A DNA stretch of 64,000 bases from Thermodesulfobacteriota bacterium. GTDB taxonomy: Bacteria > Desulfobacterota_D > UBA1144 > Nemesobacterales > UBA2774. Shown here piece by piece: positions 44,674 through 53,621 of the stretch (position 1 is the first letter of the stretch; the number at the start of each line of letters is the position of its first letter). The notes beneath the pieces were generated by a model that made no database searches, was not told where the DNA came from, and saw nothing but the letters and a program-made list of their open reading frames with translations. The stretch is from assembly GCA_040754335.1 (NCBI GenBank), contig JBFMCV010000003.1:483356-547355 (forward strand), in the 5' to 3' direction. A program made the translations under genes and the position numbers.

Positions 44674-46009
44674 CAAGTACAAGATGCTCGATCCCGGAGA
44701 CAGAGTTGTCGTCGGGGTTTCGGGAGGCGCCGACTCGATAGGGCTCCTTCATTCCCTCCTAGAGCTAAAGGAATACAAAGCGGAACTGATCGTCGCACAT
44801 CTGAATCACGGCATCAGGGGCAGGGAAGCCGAGCGGGACGCGGTATTTGTGAAACGAACGGCCGAGTCCCTCGGCCTTAAATTCGCGCTCGGCAAGGCCG
44901 ACGCGCCGGGTTACAAAAAAGAAAAAAAACTATCTCCGGAAGAGGCGGCGCGGATACTCCGCTACGAATTCTTCGAGAAAACGCGAAGGAAATTCGGAGC
45001 GGACAAGATAGCGACAGCCCATACGCTCGACGACCAGGCGGAAACCGTGCTGATGAGGCTCATGAGGGGGAGCGGAGCGAAGGGGCTTTCGGGCATACCC
45101 CCGGTCTCGGAGGGCGTGATAATAAGGCCGCTTATCGAAACCGCGCGCGCGGAAATAGAAAAGTACCTTGAATCGAAGGGCGTCGGGTGGATCGAGGATT
45201 CGACGAACAAGCTGAGAGAGATACAGAGAAACAGGATAAGGCTCGATCTGATTCCCGAGCTCGAGACCTATAACCCCAGAATAAGGGAGACCCTCGCGCG
45301 GACCTCCGACCTCATGAGGATCGAAGAGGACTACATAGACCGCGAAGCGAAAAGGTATTTCGCGCGTATCTTCGCACCGGACGTGCGCGGACTCAAGGTA
45401 GACCTGAGAAAATTCAAAAGGCTCCATCAGGCGCTAAGGCTGGGCATATTGAGACTCGCAATCGAAGAGCTTAATAAAGGACTCAGGAACATTACATCTC
45501 TGCACCTTCTCTCCGCGGACGAGTATTTAACCTCGGGCGCAGTATCGGGCGAAGTGGAATTCCCGGACACGATAGTAATCGCCAAGGGTTACGATTCGTT
45601 CCTCGTAACTACCAGGTCAGGTCTCGAGCGCAAATTTTCCTATTCCATCGGCTCTCCGGGGAAATGGAGATTCCCCGAGTTCGAGGTCGATATAGTGGAG
45701 GTGACGGCCGAGACGCTCGAGGAAAAGAGGGAAGACATCGTCTATCTCGACTCAGGCAAGCTAGCGTTCCCGATCGAGGTAAGGAACTTCAGGGCCGGGG
45801 ACAGCTTCATACCACTCGGGATGAAGGGCGAGAAAAAGCTGAAAAACTTCTTCGTGGACGAGAAAATCCCCCGGTTCGAGAGATACAGGATACCGATATT
45901 CACGAGCAGAGGAGAGATTTTCTGGGTCGGGGGCATGAGGATCGACGACAGGTTCAAGGTAAGGCGGAAAGGAAACAAAGCGCTAAAGCTGAGCCTCCGT
46001 ATGCCGTGA
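44645..46009 (+). CDS. tilS: tRNA(Ile)-lysidine synthase
   Basis: TilS converts cytidine 34 of the CAU tRNA(Ile) to lysidine. The 454-residue product has the PP-loop GVSGGADSIGLLHSLL (about 22-37), HLNHGIRGREAERD, and HTLDDQAETVLMRLMRGSGAKGL split over the core, then a C-terminal TilS domain with FRAGDSFIPLGMKGEKKLKNF in part. The start is uncertain: ATG 44645 was chosen because it gives a normal N-terminus, but no clear Shine-Dalgarno site is present and the gene overlaps DUF502, suggesting coupled translation. Confidence 0.94.
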   Translation: MLSRVKTTINKYKMLDPGDRVVVGVSGGADSIGLLHSLLELKEYKAELIVAHLNHGIRGREAERDAVFVKRTAESLGLKFALGKADAPGYKKEKKLSPEEAARILRYEFFEKTRRKFGADKIATAHTLDDQAETVLMRLMRGSGAKGLSGIPPVSEGVIIRPLIETARAEIEKYLESKGVGWIEDSTNKLREIQRNRIRLDLIPELETYNPRIRETLARTSDLMRIEEDYIDREAKRYFARIFAPDVRGLKVDLRKFKRLHQALRLGILRLAIEELNKGLRNITSLHLLSADEYLTSGAVSGEVEFPDTIVIAKGYDSFLVTTRSGLERKFSYSIGSPGKWRFPEFEVDIVEVTAETLEEKREDIVYLDSGKLAFPIEVRNFRAGDSFIPLGMKGEKKLKNFFVDEKIPRFERYRIPIFTSRGEIFWVGGMRIDDRFKVRRKGNKALKLSLRMP

Positions 46010-46033
46010 CTCTTCCGGCAGATCGTTTCACGC

Positions 46034-46993
46034 TCACTTACCTGAATTAAGCGCCAGATAGGAAGCGCCTATAATCCCCTCGTCGTCACCGAGCACGCTT
46101 TCCATTACCTTCACCCTCTCCGCAGGGGCCCTGAGCGCCCTTCGCTTGAGCTCGGCAAGCGCCCTCTCGATAAACAATTCCCAGGCCTGCGACACGCCCC
46201 CGCCTATCACTATCATTTCTACGTTGAGTATATTCACGAGGCTCGCCATCCCTATCCCGAGCGCGATACCGAACTGCTCCCAGATGCCGAGCGCAACCCT
46301 GTCGCCTTCCTGAGCGGCTTTCATCACCACTTCGGGAATTCTTCCCGGATCTTCGTCCTTAACCAGTTCCCCGAGCGCCGTTTCCGCGTCCGGGTCGGCG
46401 AGCGCCTCTTTTACCATGCGCCTTATCCCTGTCGCCGATGAATAGACTTCGAGGCACCCGTAATTTCCGCAGTTGCATTTAGGTCCTCCGGGATAGATCG
46501 TCATGTGACCGACCTCTCCGCCGAAGCCGTCCGCACCCCGCCACAGCTTTCCGTCTAACACTATCCCGCCGCCGACCCCTGTTCCGAGCGTGATCATCAC
46601 GAGCGAGTCGACATCGCGGCCGGCCCCCATCCACCACTCCCCGACTGCGGCGCAGTTGGCGTCGTTTTCGATGATCACCCCGATCCCGTCCCCGAGCCTT
46701 TTGCGGAGACTCTCCCTTATTGGGTAGTTGTTCACGTTCGATATATTGGGCGCCTGCGTGATTATCCCGGTCTTGAAATCGATAATTCCCGGTATCCCGA
46801 ATCCTACTCCGGATACGTCCTCGCCCTCACTCACGCTCCGGATCAGGCTCGCCAGGTTATCGATTACCGCCTCAATACCCTTATCCGCCTGTGACGCTAT
46901 CTTCATGCGTCTGAGTATCTTCCCGTCCGCACTTACGACAGCCCCTCTTAAGTTCGTTCCGCCGACATCTATTCCTATAACCTTCTTTCCCAT
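46034..46993 (-). CDS. ROK family sugar kinase (glucokinase-like)
   Basis: A 319-residue ROK kinase. It has the phosphate-binding start GIDVGGTNLRGAVV, ENDANCAAVGEWWMGAGRD, GTGVGGGIVLDGKLWRG in part, the ROK zinc motif CNCGNYGCLE (about 168-177) and the active-site ExGH histidine (GGEVGHMTI). ATG 46993 was chosen since it gives the family start MGKKVIGID; longer frames run into the divergent acyl-CoA dehydrogenase promoter region. Glucose is the most likely substrate, but other hexoses are possible. It is convergent with tilS. Confidence 0.92.
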   Translation of the reverse strand: MGKKVIGIDVGGTNLRGAVVSADGKILRRMKIASQADKGIEAVIDNLASLIRSVSEGEDVSGVGFGIPGIIDFKTGIITQAPNISNVNNYPIRESLRKRLGDGIGVIIENDANCAAVGEWWMGAGRDVDSLVMITLGTGVGGGIVLDGKLWRGADGFGGEVGHMTIYPGGPKCNCGNYGCLEVYSSATGIRRMVKEALADPDAETALGELVKDEDPGRIPEVVMKAAQEGDRVALGIWEQFGIALGIGMASLVNILNVEMIVIGGGVSQAWELFIERALAELKRRALRAPAERVKVMESVLGDDEGIIGASYLALNSGK

Positions 46994-47086
46994 CACTAGT
47001 TTCTCGTCCGTATAAAAATATGCCGATCCATGCTGTAAAATATCATCCATACCAGCGTTTGTGTAAAGACGGAGAATAAAAAATAG

Positions 47087-48223
47087 ATGGATTTCGAATT
47101 CACCGAAGAACAGAAGATGATAAGGAGTGTTGCGAGGGAATTCGCCAGGAAGGAGATCGCCCCTGCTGCAGCTCACTACGACAGGACTGCGGAGTTCCCG
47201 CATGAAATTCAGCGCAAGGCGCGGGAACTGGGACTCATTAACGTCATCATACCCGAAGTGTACGGCGGCTCGGGGCTTACGGCGGTCGAAATGATAATCG
47301 TCGCCGAAGAGCTCGCGTGGGGCTGCGCTGGCATCGCCGTAGGCGGTATCGCCATCAACACGCTCACGGCGCAGCCTATACTGCTTGCGGGCGCGGAGGA
47401 GCAGAAGAAAAGGTATCTCGGTATCCTCTCCGAAGGGTTCGGTTCATACTGCGTCTCTGAGCCGAACGCGGGCTCCGATGTAGCCTCCATGCACACGAGC
47501 GCGCGGAGGCTTAAAGACAAATACATACTCAACGGTAAGAAGACCTGGATATCAAACGCGAACGAGGCGGCTTTCTACGTCGTATTCGCCAAAACGTCCC
47601 TTGATGACGGACACAGGGGGATCAGCGCTTTCATTGTCGACAGGGACGCGCAGGGAGTCGAGGTATCGAAGAAATTGCACAAGATGGGGCAGAGGGCGAG
47701 CGACGCGTGCGAGGTCACGTTCAATGACGTCGAGCTTCCGCCGGAGTCGCTTCTCGGTGGAGAAGGCGAAGGGTTCAAGCTCGCCATGAAGGTATTCGAC
47801 CATACGAGGCCCCTTATCGCCGCACTCGGCGTGGGAGTCTCCCAGCGCGCGCTCGACGAGTGCATAAGCTATTCGAGAGAGAGGGAGGCGTTCGGCAGGC
47901 CTATACTCGACTTTCAGGGCGTGAGCTTCAAGATAGCGGAGATGGGCATGCGGACAGAAGCAGCGAGGCTCCTCGCTTATAACGCCGCCTGGAAGGCGGC
48001 TAAGGGAGAGAGGAACACGCTCGAAGCCTCCTATGCAAAGACCTTCGCCTCCGACACCGCCATGTGGGCGGCGACAGAAGCAGTCCAGATATACGGGGGC
48101 TACGGCTATTCGGAAGAATATCCGCTCGAGAAGCTGATGAGGGACGCAAAGGTGCTGCAAATATACGAGGGCACGAACGAAATACAGCGAGTAGTAATGG
48201 CGAAGGAGCTGACGAGAGAATGA
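47087..48223 (+). CDS. Acyl-CoA dehydrogenase
   Basis: A 378-residue FAD enzyme of fatty acid beta-oxidation. It shows EQKMIRSVAREFARKEIAP in the N-terminal helices, YCVSEPNAGSDVASM and WISNANEA in the flavin/substrate region, and the catalytic base glutamate in IYEGTNEIQRVVMAKELTR. The short-chain (butyryl-CoA) type is the best fit, given the C-terminal glutamate and the adjacent thiolase. It overlaps the thiolase ATG by 4 bases (ATGA), so the two are translationally coupled. Confidence 0.95.
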   Translation: MDFEFTEEQKMIRSVAREFARKEIAPAAAHYDRTAEFPHEIQRKARELGLINVIIPEVYGGSGLTAVEMIIVAEELAWGCAGIAVGGIAINTLTAQPILLAGAEEQKKRYLGILSEGFGSYCVSEPNAGSDVASMHTSARRLKDKYILNGKKTWISNANEAAFYVVFAKTSLDDGHRGISAFIVDRDAQGVEVSKKLHKMGQRASDACEVTFNDVELPPESLLGGEGEGFKLAMKVFDHTRPLIAALGVGVSQRALDECISYSREREAFGRPILDFQGVSFKIAEMGMRTEAARLLAYNAAWKAAKGERNTLEASYAKTFASDTAMWAATEAVQIYGGYGYSEEYPLEKLMRDAKVLQIYEGTNEIQRVVMAKELTRE

Positions 48224-49377
48224 ATGAACCCGTTATTATAGACGCGATACGCACGCCTGTCGGAAGGAACCGGGGAGCGCTCAGGAACATTAGACCCGAT
48301 GAGCTATATGCCATGCTCATCGGCGAGATGCTGAAAAGGACCGGGATAGGAGGGCAGAGGATAGACGACGTAATCACGGGCTGCGTGACTCAGTACGGCG
48401 AGCAGGGAGCAAATATCAGTAGGCTGGCAGTGCTGCTTTCACCCCTCCCCTCGTCCGTCCCGGCCGTTACGCTCAACCGCATGTGCGGATCGAGCCAGCA
48501 GGCTGTCCACTTCGCCTCCCAGTCGATAACCGCGGGCGACGCCAGGTATGTGCTTGCGGGCGGAGTGGAGTCCATGACACGCGTACCGATGTTCTCCGAC
48601 ATAAACGGAGGCTTCGAGAATCTCAATCCCGGGATCGGAGAAAAATACGAGCTCATTCATCAGGGACTATCAGCAGAGCGCATAGCGGCAATATACGGCA
48701 TCGGCAGACAAGAGCTCGACAAGCTCAGTTACCAGAGCCATCTGAGAGCCGCGCACGCAGCCAGGTCAGGTTATTTTAAAGAGCAGATCATACCCGTCAC
48801 GGGAGTAGACGCGGAGGGTAAGCCGTTTGTTCTCGATTACGACGAAGGGATAAGATTTAAGCCCGACCTCGAAAAAATGTCCTCACTCCCTCCGATCTTC
48901 AGAAGCGGGGGTGTTGTTACGGCAGCCAATTCGAGCCAGATTTCGGACGGAGCCGCGCTCCTCCTGATCGCCGATCGCGAAACATCAGTCGCCGACGGTT
49001 TCAAACCGCGGGCAAGAATCCGGACAAGGGTGGTTTTAGGCGGAGACCCCACGCTCCAGCTTATAGAAGTCATACCCGCAACGATGAAAGCCCTCCTGAG
49101 TTCAGGGCTCAATTTGCCGGATATCGACGTAATTGAAATCAACGAGGCGTTCGCATCGGTCGTGCTCGCATGGTCGAAGGAGCTCAAGCCCGATATGGCG
49201 AGAGTAAATCCAAACGGCGGGGCGATAGCCCACGGCCATCCATTAGGCGCTACAGGGGCCGTGCTCATGACGAAGCTGCTTAACGAGCTCGAGCGCATAG
49301 ACGGACAGTTCGGGCTACAGGTGATGTGCATAGGGCACGGCATGGCGACCGCGACCATAATCGAAAGACTCCGATAA
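48220..49377 (+). CDS. Acetyl-CoA acetyltransferase (thiolase)
   Basis: A 385-residue thiolase. The nucleophile is C89 in LNRMCGSSQQAVHFASQ, and the C-terminal motifs are GGAIAHGHPLGATGA and the cysteine in MCIGHGMATATI. The last motif reads GHGMA instead of the usual GGGxG, a conservative change. ATG 48220 overlaps the acyl-CoA dehydrogenase stop; a longer frame starting at 48064 lies inside that gene and is not real. With the dehydrogenase it forms a short fatty-acid or butyrate metabolism operon; enoyl-CoA hydratase and 3-hydroxyacyl-CoA dehydrogenase are not present here. Confidence 0.95.
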   Translation: MNEPVIIDAIRTPVGRNRGALRNIRPDELYAMLIGEMLKRTGIGGQRIDDVITGCVTQYGEQGANISRLAVLLSPLPSSVPAVTLNRMCGSSQQAVHFASQSITAGDARYVLAGGVESMTRVPMFSDINGGFENLNPGIGEKYELIHQGLSAERIAAIYGIGRQELDKLSYQSHLRAAHAARSGYFKEQIIPVTGVDAEGKPFVLDYDEGIRFKPDLEKMSSLPPIFRSGGVVTAANSSQISDGAALLLIADRETSVADGFKPRARIRTRVVLGGDPTLQLIEVIPATMKALLSSGLNLPDIDVIEINEAFASVVLAWSKELKPDMARVNPNGGAIAHGHPLGATGAVLMTKLLNELERIDGQFGLQVMCIGHGMATATIIERLR

Positions 49378-49401
49378 ATTTCAAGGTAAGGGAGATGAAG
49401 T

Positions 49402-50301
49402 TTGAGTGAACGGATCAAGCGCGGCACCTTATGCTCGCTCGACTCCCTCGGAGCGGATGAGGATATGTACGGGACCGCGACGACTGTCGAGACCTGGCTC
49501 GCCCTCGAATACGACGGGCGATGGTCGGGCGAAGCGTTCCGCGAGAGCTATATACCGGAGACGGTAAAAGCCGCTTTTAAACGTTATCAGGATACATTCC
49601 CGAACCCTCGCCTCCAGCTTGTAAAAAAGCGAAAGCGGAGCCCGGACGGCATAAAGCTCTTCATGGCGCATTCGAGGGAGAAGGACTCCGTGCTCTATGA
49701 GGCTACACTCGGCGCATACGAAGACCTCTGCGACCGGGACATCGATTCGCTTTTCGGAGAGAGGGCGAAAGAACCCTTATTTCTCATATGCACGAACGGG
49801 GAGCACGACAAGTGCTGCGGGAAGTTCGGCATGCCCGTGTACATGGAAGCGGCTGAGGGCATGTACGGCGAAAACGTCTGGCAATCGACCCACCTCGGAG
49901 GGCACAGGTTCGCATCCACATTCGTCTGCCTGCCCCACGGCCTCTATTACGGGCGCGTCAGGGAGGGAAAAACGGCTGAGCGAATATTCGGCGAATATAA
50001 AAACGGCAGGATAGAGCTCATGAGCTACAGGGGACGCTCCTGCTACAGCGCTCCTGTTCAGGCTGCCGAATATTTTCTGAGGAGGGAAACCGGAGTGAGG
50101 GAGATATCCGCCTTTTATTTAAATAACGTAAAGGAAGAGAGCGGTAGAATAAACGTTGAATTCTTAGCCGGCGAAGGCGGGAACATTTTCCGGGTCAATC
50201 TAAGAAGGCTCGACAGCGCTCTCAGAATACTCAAGAGCTGCGGTGACAAGGAAAGGTCATTCGCGCCTCAATTCAGACTGCTGGGCATAGGAGAAGAATG
50301 A
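49402..50301 (+). CDS. Sucrase/ferredoxin-like family protein
   Basis: A 299-residue thioredoxin-fold protein of the Suc_Fer-like family. The key segment is ICTNGEHDKCCGKFGMPVY (about 132-150), whose cysteines may bind a 2Fe-2S cluster, followed by STHLGGHRFASTFVCLPHG with two conserved histidines. The C-terminal 80 residues vary among members. It starts at TTG with GGGAG 8 bases upstream and lies 24 bases after the thiolase stop, so it is probably in the same transcript. Function is unknown; a redox role is inferred. Confidence 0.85.
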   Translation: MSERIKRGTLCSLDSLGADEDMYGTATTVETWLALEYDGRWSGEAFRESYIPETVKAAFKRYQDTFPNPRLQLVKKRKRSPDGIKLFMAHSREKDSVLYEATLGAYEDLCDRDIDSLFGERAKEPLFLICTNGEHDKCCGKFGMPVYMEAAEGMYGENVWQSTHLGGHRFASTFVCLPHGLYYGRVREGKTAERIFGEYKNGRIELMSYRGRSCYSAPVQAAEYFLRRETGVREISAFYLNNVKEESGRINVEFLAGEGGNIFRVNLRRLDSALRILKSCGDKERSFAPQFRLLGIGEE

Positions 50302-50349
50302 AAAAGGAAGCCTCTCCATGCCGACCGTATGACGTAAAACGAGTCCGAA

Positions 50350-50862
50350 TTACTTAATCGCCCTGTTCCCGAACGTATCCAGATGAAACACCACTGCGGG
50401 CGGCTTTCTGGACTTGACCGAGCCTGCATGTCTTTCGTCGAAATATCCGAACGGTAAAACAGTCAGGACGTGAAGATTATTTGGTATACCCAGATATTTC
50501 TTTAGCCCCACCCTGTCGATATTCCCTATCCAGCAGGAGCCGAGCTTATGGCTCCAGGCAGTGAGCACCATGTTCTGCACGGCGCGTGTACCGTCCGTCT
50601 CATGCCATTTCGAGGAGGGGTCCGTCACGACCACGACCGCGAAATCCACCTCGGAAACGAACCTCCCGCTAATGCAGTATTTCCCGAGCCCTTCGAGCTT
50701 CTCCTTGTCCCTCACCAAAATGAACTGCCAGGGCTGGTCGTTGTGCGCGCTCGGCGCGAGCCTGCCCGCTTCAATAACCTCTCTCACGACGCTCTCAGGC
50801 ACAGGCTTTCTTATGTAGCTCCTTATCGAGCTAACTGTCTTCACACACTCGAACACGTCCAT
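50350..50862 (-). CDS. Nitroreductase family protein
   Basis: A 170-residue, minimal-length FMN-binding oxidoreductase. It shows SIRSYIRKPVPESVVREVIEAGRLAPSAHND in parts (FMN-binding N-terminus, about 11-42), QPWQFILVRD, and a central helix ending GSCWIGN. This compact form is typical of family members found near archaeal-type and anaerobe nitroreductases. It is a separate lineage from the 293-residue protein at 29580. Substrate unknown. It is divergent from bcp. Confidence 0.9.
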   Translation of the reverse strand: MDVFECVKTVSSIRSYIRKPVPESVVREVIEAGRLAPSAHNDQPWQFILVRDKEKLEGLGKYCISGRFVSEVDFAVVVVTDPSSKWHETDGTRAVQNMVLTAWSHKLGSCWIGNIDRVGLKKYLGIPNNLHVLTVLPFGYFDERHAGSVKSRKPPAVVFHLDTFGNRAIK

Positions 50863-51023
50863 TCTATTGTCGCCTCCAATAATACAGAATCAGTGAATAC
50901 TTATGCACATCCTATTATTATAGATTAGTCCAACCGACGCAAAGATTCTCCCTCCCATAACGTACGAGCAAAATCCGGATTCCTTGAGTATCATTATGCT
51001 AAACACCGTTAGAGGGGTTTAAA

Positions 51024-51509
51024 TTGTCGGAAGGAGTAAAGATCGGCGACAGGGCCCCTTCGTTCAGCCTGCCTTCGGAGAGCGGGGAGACCGTTGACAT
51101 TAGGGACTACATCGGCAAAAGACCCGTAGTCTTATTTTTCTATCCCAAGGACAATACGGCAGTATGCACTAAAGAGGCCTGCGCGTTCCGGGACAGCTAC
51201 GACGAATTCCGGAATATAGACGGCGCGGAGGTATTCGGTATCAGCTCCGATCCCGTCGAATCCCATAAAAACTTTTCTTCCGGGCACAACCTCCCTTTCA
51301 GGCTCTTGAGCGATGAAAAGGGGACAATAAGGGAGCTTTACGGCGTCCCCAGAACCCTCGGCATCTTCCCCGGCAGGGTTACGTACGTAATAGACGGGGA
51401 AGGCGTGGTGATACGCATAATCTCATCCCAGCTCGACTACAGAAAACACGTCGAGGAAGCGATAAAAGCCTTGAAGTCTCCGGACAGGAAAAAACCGCAG
51501 CGGGGCTGA
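51024..51509 (+). CDS. bcp: Peroxiredoxin, BCP/PrxQ family
   Basis: A 161-residue thiol peroxidase. The peroxidatic cysteine is C48 in DNTAVCTKEAC, and the resolving cysteine C53 lies five residues on, the PrxQ/Bcp alpha2 pattern. PKDNTAVCT replaces the usual PKDxTPGCT, so the proline next to the active site is an alanine, a mild oddity. It starts at TTG 51024 with AGAGGGG upstream. A possible weak terminator (GGGGTT/AACCCC) lies at about 51513-51538. It adds to the peroxide defence given by katG/oxyR. Confidence 0.94.
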   Translation: MSEGVKIGDRAPSFSLPSESGETVDIRDYIGKRPVVLFFYPKDNTAVCTKEACAFRDSYDEFRNIDGAEVFGISSDPVESHKNFSSGHNLPFRLLSDEKGTIRELYGVPRTLGIFPGRVTYVIDGEGVVIRIISSQLDYRKHVEEAIKALKSPDRKKPQRG

Positions 51510-51620
51510 ACGGGGGGTTCAGACTCTTATAATAAACCCCTCTCCATGATATAGTTTCTGCATCCGTTTATTCAATGACGGCCGCACTGTATTATAATGA
51601 CCTAACGGAGGAAAGAGAGC

Positions 51621-53003
51621 GTGCTCAAAAAACCCTGGGGGGGCAGGTTCAAGAAGGATACACATAAGATCGCAGAGAAGTTTTCGGCGTCCATAGACTA
51701 CGACAAGAGGCTTTACAAAGAGGACATAGAGGGGAGCATAGCGCACGTGACCATGCTCGCCGAAACAGGGATCATTCTCAAAAACGAAGCCGAAAAGATC
51801 ACGAAGGGCCTAAGGCAGATCGAGAAGGAGATCGACTCGGGCAAGTTCCCCTTCAGGGAAGAATACGAAGACATTCACCTGAATATCGAAAAACGCCTCA
51901 TCGAAAAGATAGGGGATACCGGGGGAAAGATACATACAGCGAGGAGCAGGAACGACCAGATAGCGCTCGACATGAGGCTTTATCTGAGAAAAGAGATAAA
52001 CGAGATAATCGCTCTCTTAAAGGATATAGCGGAGCGCCTCCTCGGGCTCGCAGAGAAAAATATAGACACGGTGCTCCCTCTCTACACCCACCTCCAGAGG
52101 GGACAGCCCGTCCTCCTTTCCCATCACCTGATGGGCCTCTACGAGATGCTGAAGAGAGACAGGGAGAGGTACCTCGACTGTCTCGAAAGGGTGAACGCGA
52201 TGCCGCTCGGGGCGGGGGCGGGGGCGGGGACGACGTTCCCGATCGACAGGGAATTCGTCGCGAAGCTCCTCGATTTCCCCAAAGTCACTCAGAACAGCAT
52301 AGACACCGTGAGCGACAGGGACTTCATAGTCGAGTTCATAGCCGTTTCGGCCAATCTGATGATGCACCTGAGCAGGGTGTCGGAAGAGTTCGTACTCTGG
52401 TCGACGAAGGAATTCGATTTCGTCGATCTCGGGGACGAGTTCACCACCGGATCGAGCATCATGCCCCAGAAAAGGAACCCCGACATGGCCGAGCTCATAC
52501 GCGGCAAGACCGGCAGGGTCTACGGGAACCTCGTTGCCATACTCACGATCATGAAAGGCCTCCCGTTCTCATATAACAGAGACATGCAGGAGGACAAGGA
52601 GCCGATGTTCGATACGGGAGACACCGTCAAATCCTCGCTTGATGTCTTAAGAGCCATGCTGGAAAACATTAAATTCAAGCATGAAAACATGAAAAAGGCC
52701 CTTACAGAGGGCTTTATCACCGCGACCGACATAGCGGATTATCTGACGCGGAAAGGCATGCCGTTCAGGAAATCGCACGAGGTCACCGGCAGGATAGTCG
52801 GCTATGCCGAGGAGAAAGGGAGAGAGCTTGTCAACCTCCACATATCGGAATACAAGATGTTCTCGAAGCTCTTCGAGGAAGACCTCTTCGACCACATCAC
52901 GCTCGAAGGCTCGGTCAGCGGCAGGAAATCCTTCGGCGGCACGGCGAGGCAGAACGTCGTCAGGATGATAGCGCAGGGGAAGAAAGAGACGGGGAAATGG
53001 TGA
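51621..53003 (+). CDS. argH: Argininosuccinate lyase
   Basis: ArgH splits argininosuccinate into arginine and fumarate. The 460-residue product starts WGGRFKKDTHKIAEKFSASI in part and has ARSRNDQIALDMRLYLR, THLQRGQPVLLSHH, and the catalytic loop TTGSSIMPQKRNPDMAE split over its signature (GSSxMPxKxNP). It starts at GTG 51621 with ACGGAGGAAAG upstream. A small FMN-type oxidase follows after 7 bases. Confidence 0.97.
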   Translation: MLKKPWGGRFKKDTHKIAEKFSASIDYDKRLYKEDIEGSIAHVTMLAETGIILKNEAEKITKGLRQIEKEIDSGKFPFREEYEDIHLNIEKRLIEKIGDTGGKIHTARSRNDQIALDMRLYLRKEINEIIALLKDIAERLLGLAEKNIDTVLPLYTHLQRGQPVLLSHHLMGLYEMLKRDRERYLDCLERVNAMPLGAGAGAGTTFPIDREFVAKLLDFPKVTQNSIDTVSDRDFIVEFIAVSANLMMHLSRVSEEFVLWSTKEFDFVDLGDEFTTGSSIMPQKRNPDMAELIRGKTGRVYGNLVAILTIMKGLPFSYNRDMQEDKEPMFDTGDTVKSSLDVLRAMLENIKFKHENMKKALTEGFITATDIADYLTRKGMPFRKSHEVTGRIVGYAEEKGRELVNLHISEYKMFSKLFEEDLFDHITLEGSVSGRKSFGGTARQNVVRMIAQGKKETGKW

Positions 53004-53010
53004 ATCCGAA

Positions 53011-53439
53011 TTGAAGGAGATGTCCAAGGACGAATGGAGGGAATTCCTCCTCCGGGGGACCAAGACCGGCAAGCTCGCGACCGTGAGGAAGGACGGGCGC
53101 CCGCACGTCGTGCCCGTGTGGTTCGATCTCGACGGCGATGCTGTAATATTCACGACGGGAGGGGAGTCATTGAAGTACAAGAACATGAAGCGCGACCCCA
53201 GGGTATCGATCACGATAGACGACCAGACCCCGCCCTATTCATACGTAATGATCGAGGGGACGGCTTCATTTTCGGAGAACCCGGAGGAGCTCCTCTACTG
53301 GGCTACGCGCATAGGGGGCCGCTACATGGGGGAAGACCAGGCGGAAGCGTACGGAAAGCGAAACTCGACACCCGGCGAAGTGATCGTACGAATCACGCCG
53401 GCAAAGGTTGCGGCTTACAAAGACGTCGCGGGGTGGTAG
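53011..53439 (+). CDS. PPOX-class F420/FMN-dependent enzyme (Rv1155-like)
   Basis: A 142-residue split-barrel flavin/deazaflavin protein. It has GKLATVRKDGRPHVVPVWFDLDGD (in two blocks), the phosphate-binding KYKNMKRDPRVSI and a beta-strand ending VMIEGTASF. Such proteins reduce substrates with F420H2 or FMN; which cofactor is used cannot be read from sequence. Start is TTG 53011; ATG 53020 is possible but has its ribosome site too close. It is 7 bases after argH and probably co-transcribed, with no obvious link in function. Confidence 0.85.
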   Translation: MKEMSKDEWREFLLRGTKTGKLATVRKDGRPHVVPVWFDLDGDAVIFTTGGESLKYKNMKRDPRVSITIDDQTPPYSYVMIEGTASFSENPEELLYWATRIGGRYMGEDQAEAYGKRNSTPGEVIVRITPAKVAAYKDVAGW

Positions 53440-53621
53440 GTCCTTATCGCGGACATTATCCCAGCATCGAAATGCTGCAGATCGGAATCATATATCTTCA
53501 AATTTCCTATTGCGCAAATATACCGCAGGAAAGATAATTAAATACGATTCCGGAGAGCCGGTATCCCGAAATTTCATAATTCAATTAATCGCTCGGCGCA
53601 TTTAACACGCCGGAGGGAGAA

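Noticed and set aside
46994-47203. 70-residue N-terminal extension of the ROK kinase
   Set aside because: It overlaps the divergent acyl-CoA dehydrogenase start and has no family similarity.
48064-48219. Longer start for the thiolase (437 residues)
   Set aside because: The additional 52 codons lie inside the acyl-CoA dehydrogenase gene and do not resemble a thiolase; the ATGA overlap at 48220 is the natural start.
53462-53477. Hairpin CAGCAT-CGAA-ATGCTG after the F420/FMN-type gene
   Set aside because: The stem is short and no T-run follows, so I do not call a terminator.
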